NCBI RefSeq assembly: GCF_030253575.1 | Contig: NC_080567.1 | Coordinates: forward strand, 38,425,001 to 38,489,000 | Length of the DNA: 64,000 nucleotides | Direction: 5' to 3' | Source: Rhododendron vialii | Lineage: Eukaryota; Streptophyta; Magnoliopsida; Ericales; Ericaceae | Shown: piece after piece, positions 32,792 to 44,575 of the stretch | Numbering within the stretch: position 1 is the first letter of the stretch | Layout: each line of letters begins with the position of its first letter | The notes under the pieces: model-generated | Database searches by the model: none | The model's input: the letters and a program-made list of their open reading frames with translations, nothing else | Told to the model about the DNA's origin: nothing | Made by a program: the position numbers and the translations under genes

Positions 32792-32821
32792 AGGATGAGG
32801 ATAGAAAAAATAGGATGAGGA
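32792..32821. repeat. Short A-rich insertion between 10-bp repeats
   Basis: The perfect repeat AGGATGAGGA occurs at 32792-32801 and 32812-32821 around TAGAAAAAAT. It is the weakest of the eight similar loci because the repeat and insert are short. Confidence 0.4.
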
Positions 32822-32894
32822 AAACATCAAAAGAGGTCGTTTTCTGAAGAAGACACCAGCCACAAGGGAGGGTACGCCTCCCGTGTACAAGAAC

Positions 32895-33268
32895 CTCACC
32901 TCTCACAACCCGTTTTGCCAAATTCCATGTGCATTTCCCCTAAAGAAATTCAACTTGCATATCGGAAATCTGCTCTGCAACTCTCATAAATCTGCTACCA
33001 CAACTACAATGTTCGATTGCACCGGATACTCATGAAGGGGTCTGGATAAGCCTTGAGAACCTACTTCCAACACATCTTCAAAACCCAATTCCCATGCAAA
33101 CATGAGTCCCTCCCCAGCTGCCATGACTTCAAATATCAAATGATTAGTAACTCCAAAAACATACGCATTTCTAGCATTAATAAACTTCCTATTCCTATTT
33201 CGGATTACAACTCCTACACCCATTGTTTGCTCGTTGTGCACACCACCATGATAATTGACTTCAATCAA
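32895..33268 (-). mobile_element. Degraded LINE RNase H-like (RVT_3) fragment
   Basis: On the minus strand, from 33268, IEVNYHGGVHNEQTMGVGVV, IRNRNRKFINA and LIFEVMAAGEGLMFAWELGF give the N-terminal half of the RVT_3 RNase H domain (VKVNxDGA ... GxGxVIRN ... AExxAxxxGLxxA). The C-terminal half (AEQISDMQVEFL, then LAKRVV) follows in another frame with stops. It is the third LINE RNase H remnant in the window and the only one keeping the domain's front half. Confidence 0.6.
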
Positions 33269-35580
33269 ACATGCAGACGAGTGGTTTCTTCTGTCCTAAA
33301 ATGTGTTTGCAGTCTATGCTTTTGGATGCGGTGCACTAATTCACTAGCGAGTTATAGTGCACCCAAATGGGTTTCTTCAAGATTTTATCAAAGCCGTTTA
33401 TTTTATAGATATCACCTAAAACTTCATCATTGATCCAATATTAGAAGCCATATGATCTAACAACATTTGTTTTCAAAAAATTGGTCAGTATGATTCGAAA
33501 AATGTACTGTAAGCTTCCAGTATCCGATTAATCTTATTTTCTGTACAACTAAAGTACTTAGCGACCTCTATAAAATGCACTGTTTCTAATCATGTTATTG
33601 AGTCTACGTAAGGGCTCAACTGAGGTGCACCACCACCATTTAGTGCATGCATTTGGTGCACTATAAGACCCCAAGTCCGTGCAGGTGGACGTTTGTTCAT
33701 CAGCCATATATTTAAAGAAATTATGGTCACTGGTAATTGGGAAATCATCTAAATAACGGTTATGTACTTGGATATATGAATTCAGGCCCACCCATAAGAA
33801 AGAGGAGAGCATGTCGCCCACCATTGACAACACATCTTTGTTGTTTAGCAAATAAAGGAGAGAGGAGGGGAACCTTGTAAGAAAGTATGCAGTTCCTTTT
33901 TTCAAAAACTGATGAAAAGATACAAAAGGCCTTTTGTTTTCATTTGAGGCATTCGCATGCGTTAACAAAAGCAGAGGGCTTTGGTCTCTCATAGAATACA
34001 TCCATTCATTCATTCACAGTTCTAATAAGCCCCTGATGAGGTCACACCCTGCATACTTTCAGATTCCTCTTCTTTTTTTGTTTCGCACTTTTCATGGTTA
34101 GACGGGGCTTGTCTCTGTTGGCCATTCTTATCATGGATTCGCCTGTTGTAATCATGGGAATGGTCCGGTGAAATGCAGAAAAAAGCAAAAGATGCCCATA
34201 CAGGCATACCCTTTATTTTGTGTCTTCTCATTTTCATGACCCAGTAGCCAGTATCCTAGATTTTGAAGCAGGGAATGGGTGTCAGGGAAAAGGGAGCAGG
34301 AAGAGCTGTACAGCACAGTATACAACGATGTGTATGCATCTGTATATGTAGAAATTTTCGCATACCGGGTGGGTATCACGTGGCCGTGCCCATGTGGTAT
34401 CCGAGTAGTCCATCCGGGCCGTCTACGATATGGGGAAAACGAAGGCAAAATCCCATGTTTTCCTCTGATGAATCTGCTTACTTGATTTGCAGTATACATT
34501 AAGCAACGGTTGTGTATCCACACAAGCTAATCAATATATATTACTCCCCTGTCGCAGGGGCTTCTAACCAGAGTCTTTCTTTGAAGCAAAATATTGATTC
34601 ATTATGCATATGTTCTTTGCAACCTCGATACGGTTGTCTGTGGACCACCTGAGTTGGATCAGTTTTCCAAGATCTATGTCCAAGAGTTATGACTTCGAAA
34701 TGAGAAACTACACGTTCAATATACAAATGATCGATAAATGGAGAAAATTTCCATTTAAATATATTTTTCAGACATTTCCAAGGTTCTTGTCTGGTAGAAT
34801 GTGTGGACTAATGTGGATTTGGAATGTAGTAGTGGCGAAGATGATGACACGCTCGTCGGAGTGTTTGGTATGACACAATCCGTATCACTTTGTTCATTTC
34901 AACAAGGTATGAACCACTCTATTCGGGTGTCATAATCACATATATGCTAGCCAACTTCTTCTCTGTGATTTTAGTTATTGTGGTCTCCCATGTGATTGAT
35001 GAAGTATTCCGTCCTCGCAATTCTCCTACCGTCGGAAAAAAAAATAACAAAACTTCTTCCGCGTAGTAGAAATTAAAACACAAACCTTGACTCCTTTCCA
35101 TGTTTGTTTTTGTGATTGTTAATCCTCTTCAATGACCCATATTCACCACAACAATACAGGAAAATCAGAAATTTTATGATAATGTCACATGCTCAATTGA
35201 TCCAATACCACTGCCATTAGACATATCAAAATTGTGCTACTCAGTTCTTAAGCAAGACTTTCCATTCCTTATCAGCAGCATTAACCATCATAGTGAAACA
35301 CAAATTTCCATAAAACGCGTACTAGCTACATATTGGGAACAAACAGAGCTCTACCTAAAAACATTTCTTTCGTTTTTTGCTAACTGTTTCGAGAAGTTGA
35401 GACTATTTAGGGGCGGGGAAGTGATCTCCGCATGTCGATGGGTGGCTTCATGACACTACTCACTTTCTTGATTTACGCGATATAATCAAAGGATGCAATG
35501 CGAGAGAATGAATGGTTGAGATCGAAGGAGATGATCACAGCTTCTGACATGGTTCAACAACCAAAGGAGGGGCCGACGGC
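33269..35580. other. Intergenic DNA downstream of the auxin carrier gene, no gene
   Basis: A 151-codon open frame on minus (33558-34013) and several shorter ones show no recognisable domain or codon structure, so I do not call genes here. The 3' UTR of the LAX gene must lie just below 35581. Confidence 0.35.
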
Positions 35581-38500
35581 TCACAGGTGGTGGTAGAAGT
35601 TGGCTGGTGATGGAGCAAGAGCGGTGGAGTTGAGGTGTGGCGGTAATGGGAACTGGGGAGGAGGGCACTGGTAGCACTTGGTGAACAAACCAAATGTGTC
35701 AATTTGGCGGATGAAGTTTGTCATGCTAGCCCATCCGCCGAATCCAAACCCAACAACAAATACCCACACCACCACAAACACATTGATCGTGTACGCGCCG
35801 GCCCACCGTCCCAAGAACCTCGGCGGTTGCTCCACCGCACTCTGCATCACACAAAAAAAATTTAATCAGACGGTCAGAACTCAGTCAATCATGTATTAGG
35901 TGGCCTGAGTGATCACTTGGGTCCCACACCACCAACCAGTTTTGGATATTAGGGTGATACTGAATTCCTGATGTACTACAATGATACAGGGAAACACATA
36001 CGAATTGATATTGCACCAGAAAGAATCTCCTGCTGTTGAACTGTATCATAAATAGACTATACTAGATATGAGTAATTTTTTAACAGTATCAATGTAGGAG
36101 AAAGAGCCTCTGGGTGATAGATCTTGACCACACACTACAATAAATAGGAACGTACTAATTTAGACAGGTATCCATTATTGCTCAAAGTATTGATCTAGTT
36201 GTCTGATAAATAAATGGCTCTGATATGGTGTTTGTGTGTAGTAATATATCAGAGTACGATACCTCGCGGGCAGCGGCTGATTTGAAGGTGATCATGTGGG
36301 CGAGAGCGGGGATTATGTAGACTGTGAAGCTAACGAGGAGCGATCCGACGGTGGAGTTGATGGGACCAAAGAAGGGGAAGATGATGGCCAAGAACCATAT
36401 GGGGATAACAACAGGCAATCTCGCTGCCGCACGCTTACACAAGCTTTTGCATTCGTGCATCCCTATGGCCTTCTCCCACACGAAATACAAAGGGGTGCAT
36501 GCAAATCCAAATGTAATAAACTGCACAAAACACAATAAATTCAAAGTGTCATGTACCCAATGAAAATGTTCAAATCTTTTATGGAATAATTATTGAATTG
36601 CGGGTCCATATGGTAAAGTATTTCCCTGAGATGAAAGAAAAGATAAATCCCGTATTTCGGGTCAGAAATATATAGTAAAATCACATTTCTTATTCTTTTC
36701 ACGGATCTGCCACTAAGAAAGATGGTCCTTCTTCAACTTTTTTTTGGAATCCGGCCACAAATCTAAATAATAAGTATAGTACGACTTTAAATATTTTCAT
36801 ATACGAATATCAATATGTATGTATAGGTGAGCATGCCTGATGGATGAGCATGAGAATGACAGCCATATCTCTGAAGGGAGATGTTGGGAGGAGAGCAAAA
36901 GCATTGGAGTGGTTGAGAAGCAAGTCCCCAAATGCCCAGTAAACAGCTGATGCGGAGGGAAGGGTCAAAGTCATCACATAGAGGGTAGCGAACAAGTATA
37001 TGGCCTTGAACTTTTGTGGCTTCCACATCGCATGCATGATCTCTCTGCACAACAGAATTCGAATATCATCAGTGGCTATCTTATAGTAAAAACCTTGAAT
37101 TAAACAAGTAATTTTGCACAAATGATTAGTGTGGTTAACACCGTCTTGTGATTTGTCTCAAATTGAAATCAATTTATGATCATAACAACGTGTGATTAGG
37201 AATGTCTGACCCTTTCTGAAATGCTTGTCTCAATCATGTGAGGGTTTTCAATACGTTGTATTGGAAGTCTATACAGCTCATGTGAGAGTTAGAAGACACA
37301 GTTGTATTCTCCATTTTTTTTTCATGCAAAAACCTACATATGAAGGCTCTTGAGTGTACATATGAGTTAAGAGATACAATGGACTTTATAATGTTTGTTA
37401 CATGGTGAAATTCTATTTACTAATTTGCATTCCTTGACATAAACTTTAAACCGAGAAAAACAAAAACCCTTCGTGTTTTTGTTTGATTACTTCAATTTTT
37501 ATCCTCGATCAATTATTCCAAACTTCCAAGTCCAACAATTGTAAGTGACAATTGAACTAAAACAATGGTCATTGCCAAAGAATCTTTAGTTAGATTGCCA
37601 TGGGCTAGACTACAAGGAGGTGGCTCCGTGACTACCTTCACAAGACCTGTAAAGCCAAGGGTGGACCATTCAATGATCAGGATGCAAAAGCAAAAGTGCT
37701 TAGACAAAGAGGTCTGGTTTTTTCTCTACTTATACAAAGAAAGAACAAAAGGGTTCCCTAGAAAAGATGACTTTTTGCCTCCCACGCCTGAGAAGCGCTG
37801 TTTTGGAATAAACCTCCCACAATACATCATTTAGAAGGAAGTGGGAATCTAGAGAAAAATACCCTTTAAGATAAAGGTTAGGCCTTTAATCTTATGGCCA
37901 GGAATAGTACCACAGCTTTTGGGGAAGATTTTTCACTAGATCTAGGCTGGCGAGGCTACCAAGGTTATGACCAGACAAGCTAAGGTTAAGTCATTTTCGA
38001 AATGACATTAATGGGCATCTTTTTACTGTTTTACCCAGACAATTAAGGGCATTGTACATTGAAAAACGTGGGCAATTAGGTGAATAAACGTAGGAGTCAA
38101 AAAGGCACGCATGTAATCCAAAGTTGTCTTACACAGTAACGGCATGTCCCCCGAAGGTGTAGAGAATGTTTGTGGCCCCTGTGAAGTAGAGTACCATCTT
38201 GGCTGGTCCTGAATGTTTCACCCCCTCCACCTACCAAATTAAATACATACACAACAACCCAAAATTAATAACTACAACACAATTCAAAATGTTACAAATA
38301 ACATCAAATCATATCATGTGGGTACCCAGCCGAGTGCTAGGTATTTCAGGGTTGTTTGACAAAGGTTTTTTGAGAGAGGGTTATGCAGTAATAAGTGGAG
38401 AGAGAATGACAGAAATATGAGATAACAAACGGATATAAATATACTGAAAATCGTGCGCATAAAGAGGGAGAAATGTTACGAGAACCAAAGAGAACAAACC

Positions 38501-40025
38501 CTCACATACAAAATTATGCACCAGAATGATGCTACTATGATCACATTCAAGAACTAATTTTAATATCACTTGAGTATATTATTAGGTCATATAGCATGGA
38601 CTAGACAAATCATGTATGTCATCATCTAGCAAGCGTGATCAATAGGTACCTAAACGTGGTATCCTAACTTGGCAACCATAATGTTACCGGGCCCATACAA
38701 AATAATATGGCAAATATCTAAAGTTGAGAGCCTATCATTTTTTAGAACATGTTAAAAGAAATCTATGAACTCTGGCAATCCCAGCTCAATTCATACTACA
38801 AAGGTGTCGGTTTTTTGTCTGTAGCAATTACACAACTAAGAAAAGCTACCCAACCGCTAGGCCAATAGCCATGGTCCAAGCCTATGGTTTAAAAACGAGC
38901 AATATATTACTACTCCCTATGCCTTTAGTTGCCAAGAATGTCATGGCCACAGTTGGACTTTGATGTTTTTATATGCGACAAAAGATTCTGTACAAGAAGT
39001 TGAAAACGACCAACCTGCCCATGGAGTAGTGAAGCAATGGTTAGGTACCAAGCTGTGTAAGTGGTCATTAATAACCCCAGGAAGGACCAGATTCGGTAGT
39101 TGCGAAATGAAGGGACGAAGACAGTGGTTGCACAACAAGCTCCGAAGATGTAAGTCCAGGTTCTCTTGTCCAGATTGTCATTTATGTAATATATATTGCT
39201 GCATTATAGTAAAGTTTCTCATCATTAATAAATGGGTACAGTAGATTGAGTGAAGTTAAAGAAAGGGCCAAAGATATACTAGTAAATTCGTAGATACCTT
39301 GCGCAGGCAATGAGTTGAATAACAGATCCAAACAGAAGAAAAGTGCAATTAAATGCCAAACCCACGTTCCTCCAATGCTTTCCAAGCAACCCATCAAGAA
39401 CCTCAAACCACTGTGATCATAAATTAACACAAGCCAACAAGGAAACCCATGTGAGGACTACTAAAATTCATGTGTTTTATCTAATAGATGCAATGCATTA
39501 GTGTCAGTGAGTGGAAGGTGTTTGATAGAAGACCTGAATGACATGGTTTCTGAAATCAACTTTCTCCCTTTCTTTTCTGGTTCTGTACTCCACATAGAGA
39601 GTGCTGATAAGATAAGCTGTCCAGCTACCCATCAACCCGTAGAAGATCTGGAATAGGACACCAGAGAGCATCCCAAGCTGTGAAAATGAGTATGGCAGTG
39701 TCAGCAGCACCTGAGCCACCTGAAAAAAATGCCCACAAAAAACCCCCAACATTTTACAAAAGTTAGAATCTTTTTCACTTTTCTTACTATTCTGCCCTGT
39801 TTTGTTACATAACAAGAACAAATGGGAAATGGGTTGGCATTAAAATTGAAAATTTCAAGAGAAAAAAGAGACCTGATTTGAAGCACAGCTAAACCAAGCA
39901 TCATAAACAGAGCCACCATGCCAGAAGAGGTTATAAACCCTCGTCTTCATGTCCTTACGCTTCCCTCCTTCAGTCTCCATCGCCACATAATTCCCTGCAA
40001 CCACCGTCTCCACAACTTTCTCAGA

Positions 40026-40031
<6 letters not shown>
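35581..40031 (-). CDS. LAX2: LAX2-like auxin influx carrier, 8 exons, 488 aa
   Basis: AUX1/LAX family proton-coupled importer of indole-3-acetic acid at the plasma membrane (amino acid/auxin permease fold, about 11 membrane helices). It drives polar auxin transport. Exons on the minus strand are 40031-39873, 39719-39534, 39410-39298, 39198-39015, 38230-38133, 37044-36837, 36520-36263 and 35841-35581, totalling 1467 nt with no frame break. Family landmarks in order: FWHGGSVYDAWFSCASNQ, VAQVLLTLPYSFSQLGMLSG, DGLLGKHWRNVGLAFNCTF, NIYYINDNLDKRTWTYIFGA, FTGATNILYTFGGHAVTVEI, VYWAFGDLLLNHSNAFALLP, ARLPVVIPIWFLAIIFPFFG and GFGFGGWASMTNFIRQIDTF. The N-terminus (ETVVAGNYVAME) and C-terminus (CYQCPPP) fit LAX2 best. 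Intron 6 (36836-36521) has a GC donor (CAG|GCATGC); reading through it gives a stop, and all other introns are GT-AG. A GA dinucleotide tract abuts the ATG. Confidence 0.96.

Positions 40032-40075
<44 letters not shown>
40031..40075 (-). repeat. (TC)n microsatellite in the LAX 5' leader, touching the ATG
   Basis: A 45-bp TC tract, read as (GA)n on the transcribed strand, ends directly at the initiator ATG, whose A pairs with position 40031. It must be part of the 5' UTR if the transcript starts upstream of 40075. Confidence 0.9.
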
Positions 40076-40076
<1 letters not shown>

Positions 40077-40230
40077 AATTTTTTGGGTTATTCCTGGTTC
40101 CTACAATGTGAGCTTTTAACGAAGTGGGGGTGTGTTCTACTAGAACATGGAATTGAGAATGAATATGGATTTAAGAGCTGAGTGTTGGGTTTATGGGGGT
40201 TGGTGTCTCTATTCTATTCTACTCCATTTT

Positions 40231-40244
40231 CTATGTATATATAG
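40231..40244 (-). promoter_or_regulatory. Likely TATA box of the LAX gene
   Basis: On the minus strand CTATATATACATAG lies about 200 bp upstream of the start codon. That gives a 5' UTR of about 170 nt including the GA tract. Position and sequence are reasonable, but the transcription start is inferred. Confidence 0.45.
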
Positions 40245-40391
40245 AGACAGACACGCAAGACATTTTGTAGAGGGGAGAGGAGGAGAGATCTTGGAGAGTG
40301 GGAAAGGCTGTTTTCGAAAGGCACATTACTGGAGTACTACATTAGAGAGAGAAAGAGGAGAGAAAAAGTGCAATTTTGTTGATCCTTTTAA

Positions 40392-40538
40392 AAAAGGGTG
40401 AATATTACTATTTTTCATATTGGTTGGATTGGTGTAAGTTTCATCCGTGCAATATATTTTTTGATAAGTATGACATCATTTTGTGGTGGAATCCATACTA
40501 TTTCAACTAATAAGAAGGAGGGTAATGTTCACCCTCTT
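40392..40538. repeat. Short inverted repeat (MITE-like) in the LAX upstream region
   Basis: AAGGGTGAATATTAC (about 40393-40407) pairs with GTAATGTTCACCCTCTT (40522-40538), separated by about 115 bp. The size and 'GGGTGAATATTAC' ends fit a small MITE. No duplication was assigned. Confidence 0.4.
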
Positions 40539-40697
40539 AAATAGAGGGGGAACAAAACTCAACTCGGAGAGAAAGTGGTTTTGGAAAGCGGGTTAAAATC
40601 CGGCTTTTGGAGCTCCAATTCAACTATCGGAGCTTTGACGGTAACCACTGGGCCCTTGTGCCCAACATTTTGGGGGGATTTTTTGAGTTCTTTTTTA

Positions 40698-41138
40698 GTA
40701 GTAGTTAGGGCTGCAAACGAGCCGAGCCGAACTGAGTTTTAGAGTGTTCGAGTTCGGCTCGGCAAAAATTTAGTTGGCTCGAGCTCGGCTCGAGCTCGTG
40801 ACGAGCTGCAGGACTCGAGCTCAAGCTCGGCTCGATATGTATTTACGGAGCTCGAGCTCGGCTCGTTCGGCTCGTTTATGAAACAAATATATATAAATAT
40901 ATATATAAATAAATATAAATATGTAAAAATATATATATATAAATATATTATATAATCGAGCTCGCGAGCCAATTCGAGCCGAGTTTCGACTAGCTCGAGC
41001 TCGGCTCGTTTATGAAACGAGCCCAGGACTCGAGCTCGAGCTCGGCTCGTTTATGTCTTGAATCGAGCCGAGCCGTTATCGAGCCGAGCTCCGAGCCGCT
41101 TGCGAGCGGCTCGGATTGTTTGCAGCCCTATTAGTAGT
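40698..41138. mobile_element. hAT-like MITE, 425 bp, rich in GAGCTCGGCTCG
   Basis: The termini TAGGGCTGCAAACGAGCC (40706) and its near-complement GTTTGCAGCCCTA (ending 41130) are flanked by 8-mers GTAGTAGT and TTAGTAGT (7 of 8 identical), the length expected for hAT. The interior has many overlapping copies of the self-complementary words CGAGCTCG and GAGCTCGGCTCG and an AT-rich (ATATAA)n centre. Non-coding. Confidence 0.65.
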
Positions 41139-41456
41139 AATTGACTCTTTTGTTTTTAGCTAATTATTTAATGAAAGATAATTACTGGTATTAACTTTTT
41201 AACGAAAGTAATTATGGGAGCGTGAATGGCTTGTTCGCACGAGTGGGTTTCCCAACTACCGAGGTCCAATTATGATACTTCTCCATTTCCCTAATATACC
41301 CTTGATTATTGTCGTTAATTACTTTTCAGTTTTCACTCGAATTTATCTTACATTTTCTCATTATGTGAGGCTACAAGCAAAAGAAAATATTATCACTTCG
41401 CCTGAAAAATTATTGGTGGTCTCTTGCCATTAAAATTGAGTAATGTTGTAGAATCA
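41139..41456. other. Intergenic DNA, no gene
   Basis: No gene recognised. Confidence 0.3.
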
Positions 41457-41636
41457 TAAGGTTCTATTTGGAACTCAGGGAAAGAAATGGAAAAGAAGAA
41501 GAAATAATTGAGAAGAAAATGGGAGAAAAAATTGAAGAGAAATTAAGAGGAAAGTTCAGTTATAATTTTAAAAAGATTCTCCCAAGAGAAAAATCTACAG
41601 GACTAAAATTTTGAACGAGTTCCAAACAGAGCCTAA
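41457..41636. mobile_element. Tourist-like MITE, 174 bp, TAA duplication
   Basis: The termini GGTTCTATTTGGAACTC (41460) and GAGTTCCAAACAGAGCC (ending 41633) are inverted repeats with two mismatches. TAA flanks both sides (41457-41459, 41634-41636). The interior is a purine-rich AAAGAAGAAG type stretch. The termini resemble those of the element at 3292-3618. Confidence 0.75.
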
Positions 41637-41689
41637 AATTGTTGAAACCACACTCCCTTGACCAATTATTGATAAGAGTAGTGCTACAA

Positions 41690-42098
41690 GTACCGACTAG
41701 TGCTACAGGTACCGACAGGGTCGGAACCGAAATCGTAGGGACGGGCGCGCTGAGCCGTCTCCGGCCACCTGACGGCTGATCCGAGCCGTCCAAAAATTCT
41801 ATAAAAAAAAAACGAGAGGGCTTTCGCGAGATTCAACGGCATCCGAGGTGTTTAGGGTGCTTGATCCCAGCATCCTTTTTTCGTGAATATATGTATATAC
41901 ACACATATATACATATATACACGAAAAAGGGGTGCCGGATCAAACACCCTACACACCTCAGATGCCGTTGATTCTCGCATCAGTCCCCTCGTTTTTTTTT
42001 TATTTAGAATTTTTGGACGGCTCGGATCGGCCGTCCGGTGGCCGGAGACGGCCTGGCGCGGCCGTCCCTACGATTTCGGTACCGACCCCGTCGGTACC
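41690..42098. mobile_element. Long-armed foldback element, about 391 bp
   Basis: The left terminus GGTACCGACAGGGTCGG (41708) and right terminus CCGACCCCGTCGGTACC (ending 42098) match. The arms stay complementary across CGAAATCGTAGGGACGG, GCCGTC and CCAAAAATTCTA blocks for about 190 bp to an AT-rich centre (TATATACACACATATATAC). A partial copy of the first 16 bp (TGCTACAAGTACCGAC) precedes it at about 41685. Superfamily not assigned. Confidence 0.65.
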
Positions 42099-42554
42099 AA
42101 AATCATTTTCGTATTGATAAATATGATATTATATAATTATTAAACATTCTCAATAGTAGTGATGTACATATATCTTCTAAATTAGGGGGTGATATGGAGT
42201 AGTCCTATTTTGTTGACTTTCACCCCATGAATTCATGATCTTAAAAAATTTGGAAGAAGTTTTAATTTTGTTGTTCAACGGTAGGAGGTGACATGGAAGA
42301 TTCGTAGGGCACGCTTTTAAGTTGAGTTCGAACTATAATCGGAGTCCAATCTTTTCTGTCCCGAAAATTTATGTCAGTCCTCTGTGGCACTGTGCCCAGG
42401 GGTTTTTCAGCCATTAGATTGTGTGATTGTTTTTTATATGTTTTAAATTTAACGGCCGATAAACCCTTCGACATAGAGGTACAGAGATTTTCGGTACAAA
42501 GGATCCTGCCTCACTATAGACTGACATTATTTTTTCCTACGACATAATGTTGGA
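42099..42554. other. Intergenic DNA, no gene
   Basis: Nothing recognised. Confidence 0.3.
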
Positions 42555-42673
42555 AATTCAACGACTCATTGTGAGTGACTTTTTTTTGAATTAAACTCTA
42601 TTGTAAAAGTAAAGTCTTGTTTATTAAATTAAAAATACTTATATAAAGTTTAATAAACAAGAGTCGTTGAATT
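42555..42673. repeat. Inverted repeat, 119 bp
   Basis: The perfect 13-bp arms AATTCAACGACTC and GAGTCGTTGAATT enclose an AT-rich interior that itself contains complementary TTGTTTATTAAA and TTTAATAAACAA words. Likely a very short foldback element. Confidence 0.5.
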
Positions 42674-44394
42674 AAGGTTGTAGAGGGAGCCCTTGAGGCC
42701 TGTGACCACCTCTCATGTTTGCTTGGGAACCCTATGTTTTTATCCTTAATTTAGATTTGCTTTAGACTAATGGTCCTATAAAGGTCAAATTGCAGCTAGA
42801 CCAGATTAAATTTAAGTGTAGCCCTAGCTGTGCGACACTAGAGTTTTCCAAGGGTCACCTAACCAGGATTCAGCTACCTTATGAAATTTTTTTTTTTTCA
42901 CCATGTAAAATACATATGATACACTAGGATAGTAAGTTCATAAACAAGGATATTGATTTTTGTGTCTTTTTCTTAACAACTGGATGTTTGAGCCAGTTTG
43001 CACGCACTTCAACTATTATTTGGATCTTGAAGTTAGTGGCCAAACAAATCCTCCATTATTGATGAATAAGGATATGGTTAAGTTTATCCGTTGTTGATGA
43101 GGTGAAAGGTATTTGGAGTTAATCGAAAGGCAATTGTAAGTCCAAGAAGAATAGCTAGTCTTATAATTTATTTTCCCGAAATTGATAGTGGGAAGGGCAA
43201 CAAGCAAGGACTTAGGGGGCAGGGCAAAGATATTAAATTGAAATACTAGAAATAATAAATACTGTCCATAAGGCAAGCTAGGGAATAAGTGAAAGGAGTG
43301 AGGGGAATTATAACAAAGTAGACCGCATGATTACAGCCAAACGGGCGTGGTCGCTTTACAAGAGAAAGAAAGCTGCTTTTCTCACATGGCCAATGCCTTA
43401 CAAAAAATTTGAAAGTGTCTCTTGGACTTGAGAATCTACCCTCATTCTCCTCCCCCAAAAGCTAGCCCAAAAATTAACCATAAAACTCCACTCATTCATA
43501 GTCGTATAATATGGACTTATAGTAGTATATATAATAATAATAATGGGAACATATGGAAATTTGGGGGTGAGTTGTTAGACCATGTGCATTTGGAAATTAT
43601 TCTGGAACAATAGTTCACCTTCCCCCTCACACCCTCTGTGTATATTTCTTTTGATAACTGGATGTCCGAGTGCATGTGCTCATCTTGACTAATTACGAAA
43701 ACCATGAAGTTAACGACTCGGGCTGACCCTTTAGTGAAAGGTGAATGAAGAGAAATATAGTATCATAGTGGGGAAGATTTAGGCTCCAAATTAGAACACG
43801 CCAGACAAGTTAGCACTATATGGGTAGATTGCATCCCTTCCCCATTTTTTAAGTTCAATGTGAATAATTCACCAGAAGAGCTTATTGATCATCTGTCTTC
43901 TCATGATGATCATAAACCACGATCATGGGTTTGTTTCTATTAGAATTTCACTACTGGTTTGCACTAGCTAGTATTTTTTATTAAAAAAGAAGAAGAAGAA
44001 GAGCATCTCTCTGATCATCCAGGCCAGGCCCTTGAAAAGCATGCTGTGTTTTGGTGCAGTGCAACATAGTGATGGGGTTTGTTTGGTACCACATAACCAC
44101 ATCCACTCCTTTATAAGTAATTTTTATCACTCGTTAAGTCATGCTTTCAAGTCATTGGACCCAAAAATATTCCCACCTGTGACTTTGTCTCCTTTGACTG
44201 CATGTTTTGTACTCAATTCATGAGGTCCCAAGAACCGGCCGGGCATGCTATTTGTCTCAACTGTCTTACCTTACTTGTATCCCCCTCCTCCATCAGTTCA
44301 ATTTTTACCTGAATTTTGATTGCATAGATGACCATGCCATTAGATCGTAACCTCTTACACAACACAGCTCGTACAGTCTGTTCTTTTTTTATTA
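42674..44394. other. Intergenic DNA, no gene
   Basis: No frame with recognisable homology. An A/G-rich AAGAAGAAGAAGAAG run lies at about 43986-44001. Confidence 0.3.
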
Positions 44395-44575
44395 AACAAA
44401 TTACTAAGGCTACACAGTGCACAAGGCTCTTACTATTGCACGATCTGAGGAAGGGTTGGATATACGCAACCTTACCTTGCAAGCCACAAGCAAAGAGACT
44501 GTTTCCATGACTCCAATCCTTGACCACCAGGTAACATTGGACAAACTTAATTACCTTTGCGCCCAGACTGCCCTT
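44395..44575 (-). mobile_element. Au-like SINE
   Basis: On the minus strand the sequence follows the plant Au SINE layout. A box A-like GGCGCAAAGGTAATTAAG is followed by GGTGGTCAAGGATTGGAGTC (box B-like) and ATGGAAACAGTCTCTTTGC. Then come GGTAAGGTTGCGTATATCC, AACCCTTCCTCAGATCGTGC and GAGCCTTGTGCACTGTGTAG at the 3' end. These ordered blocks match the family as I remember it, with many substitutions, so the copy is old. Target duplications are not clear. Confidence 0.7.

Noticed and set aside
33558..34013. 151-codon frame on -
   Set aside because: No recognisable motif, biased composition or splice context. Probably chance.
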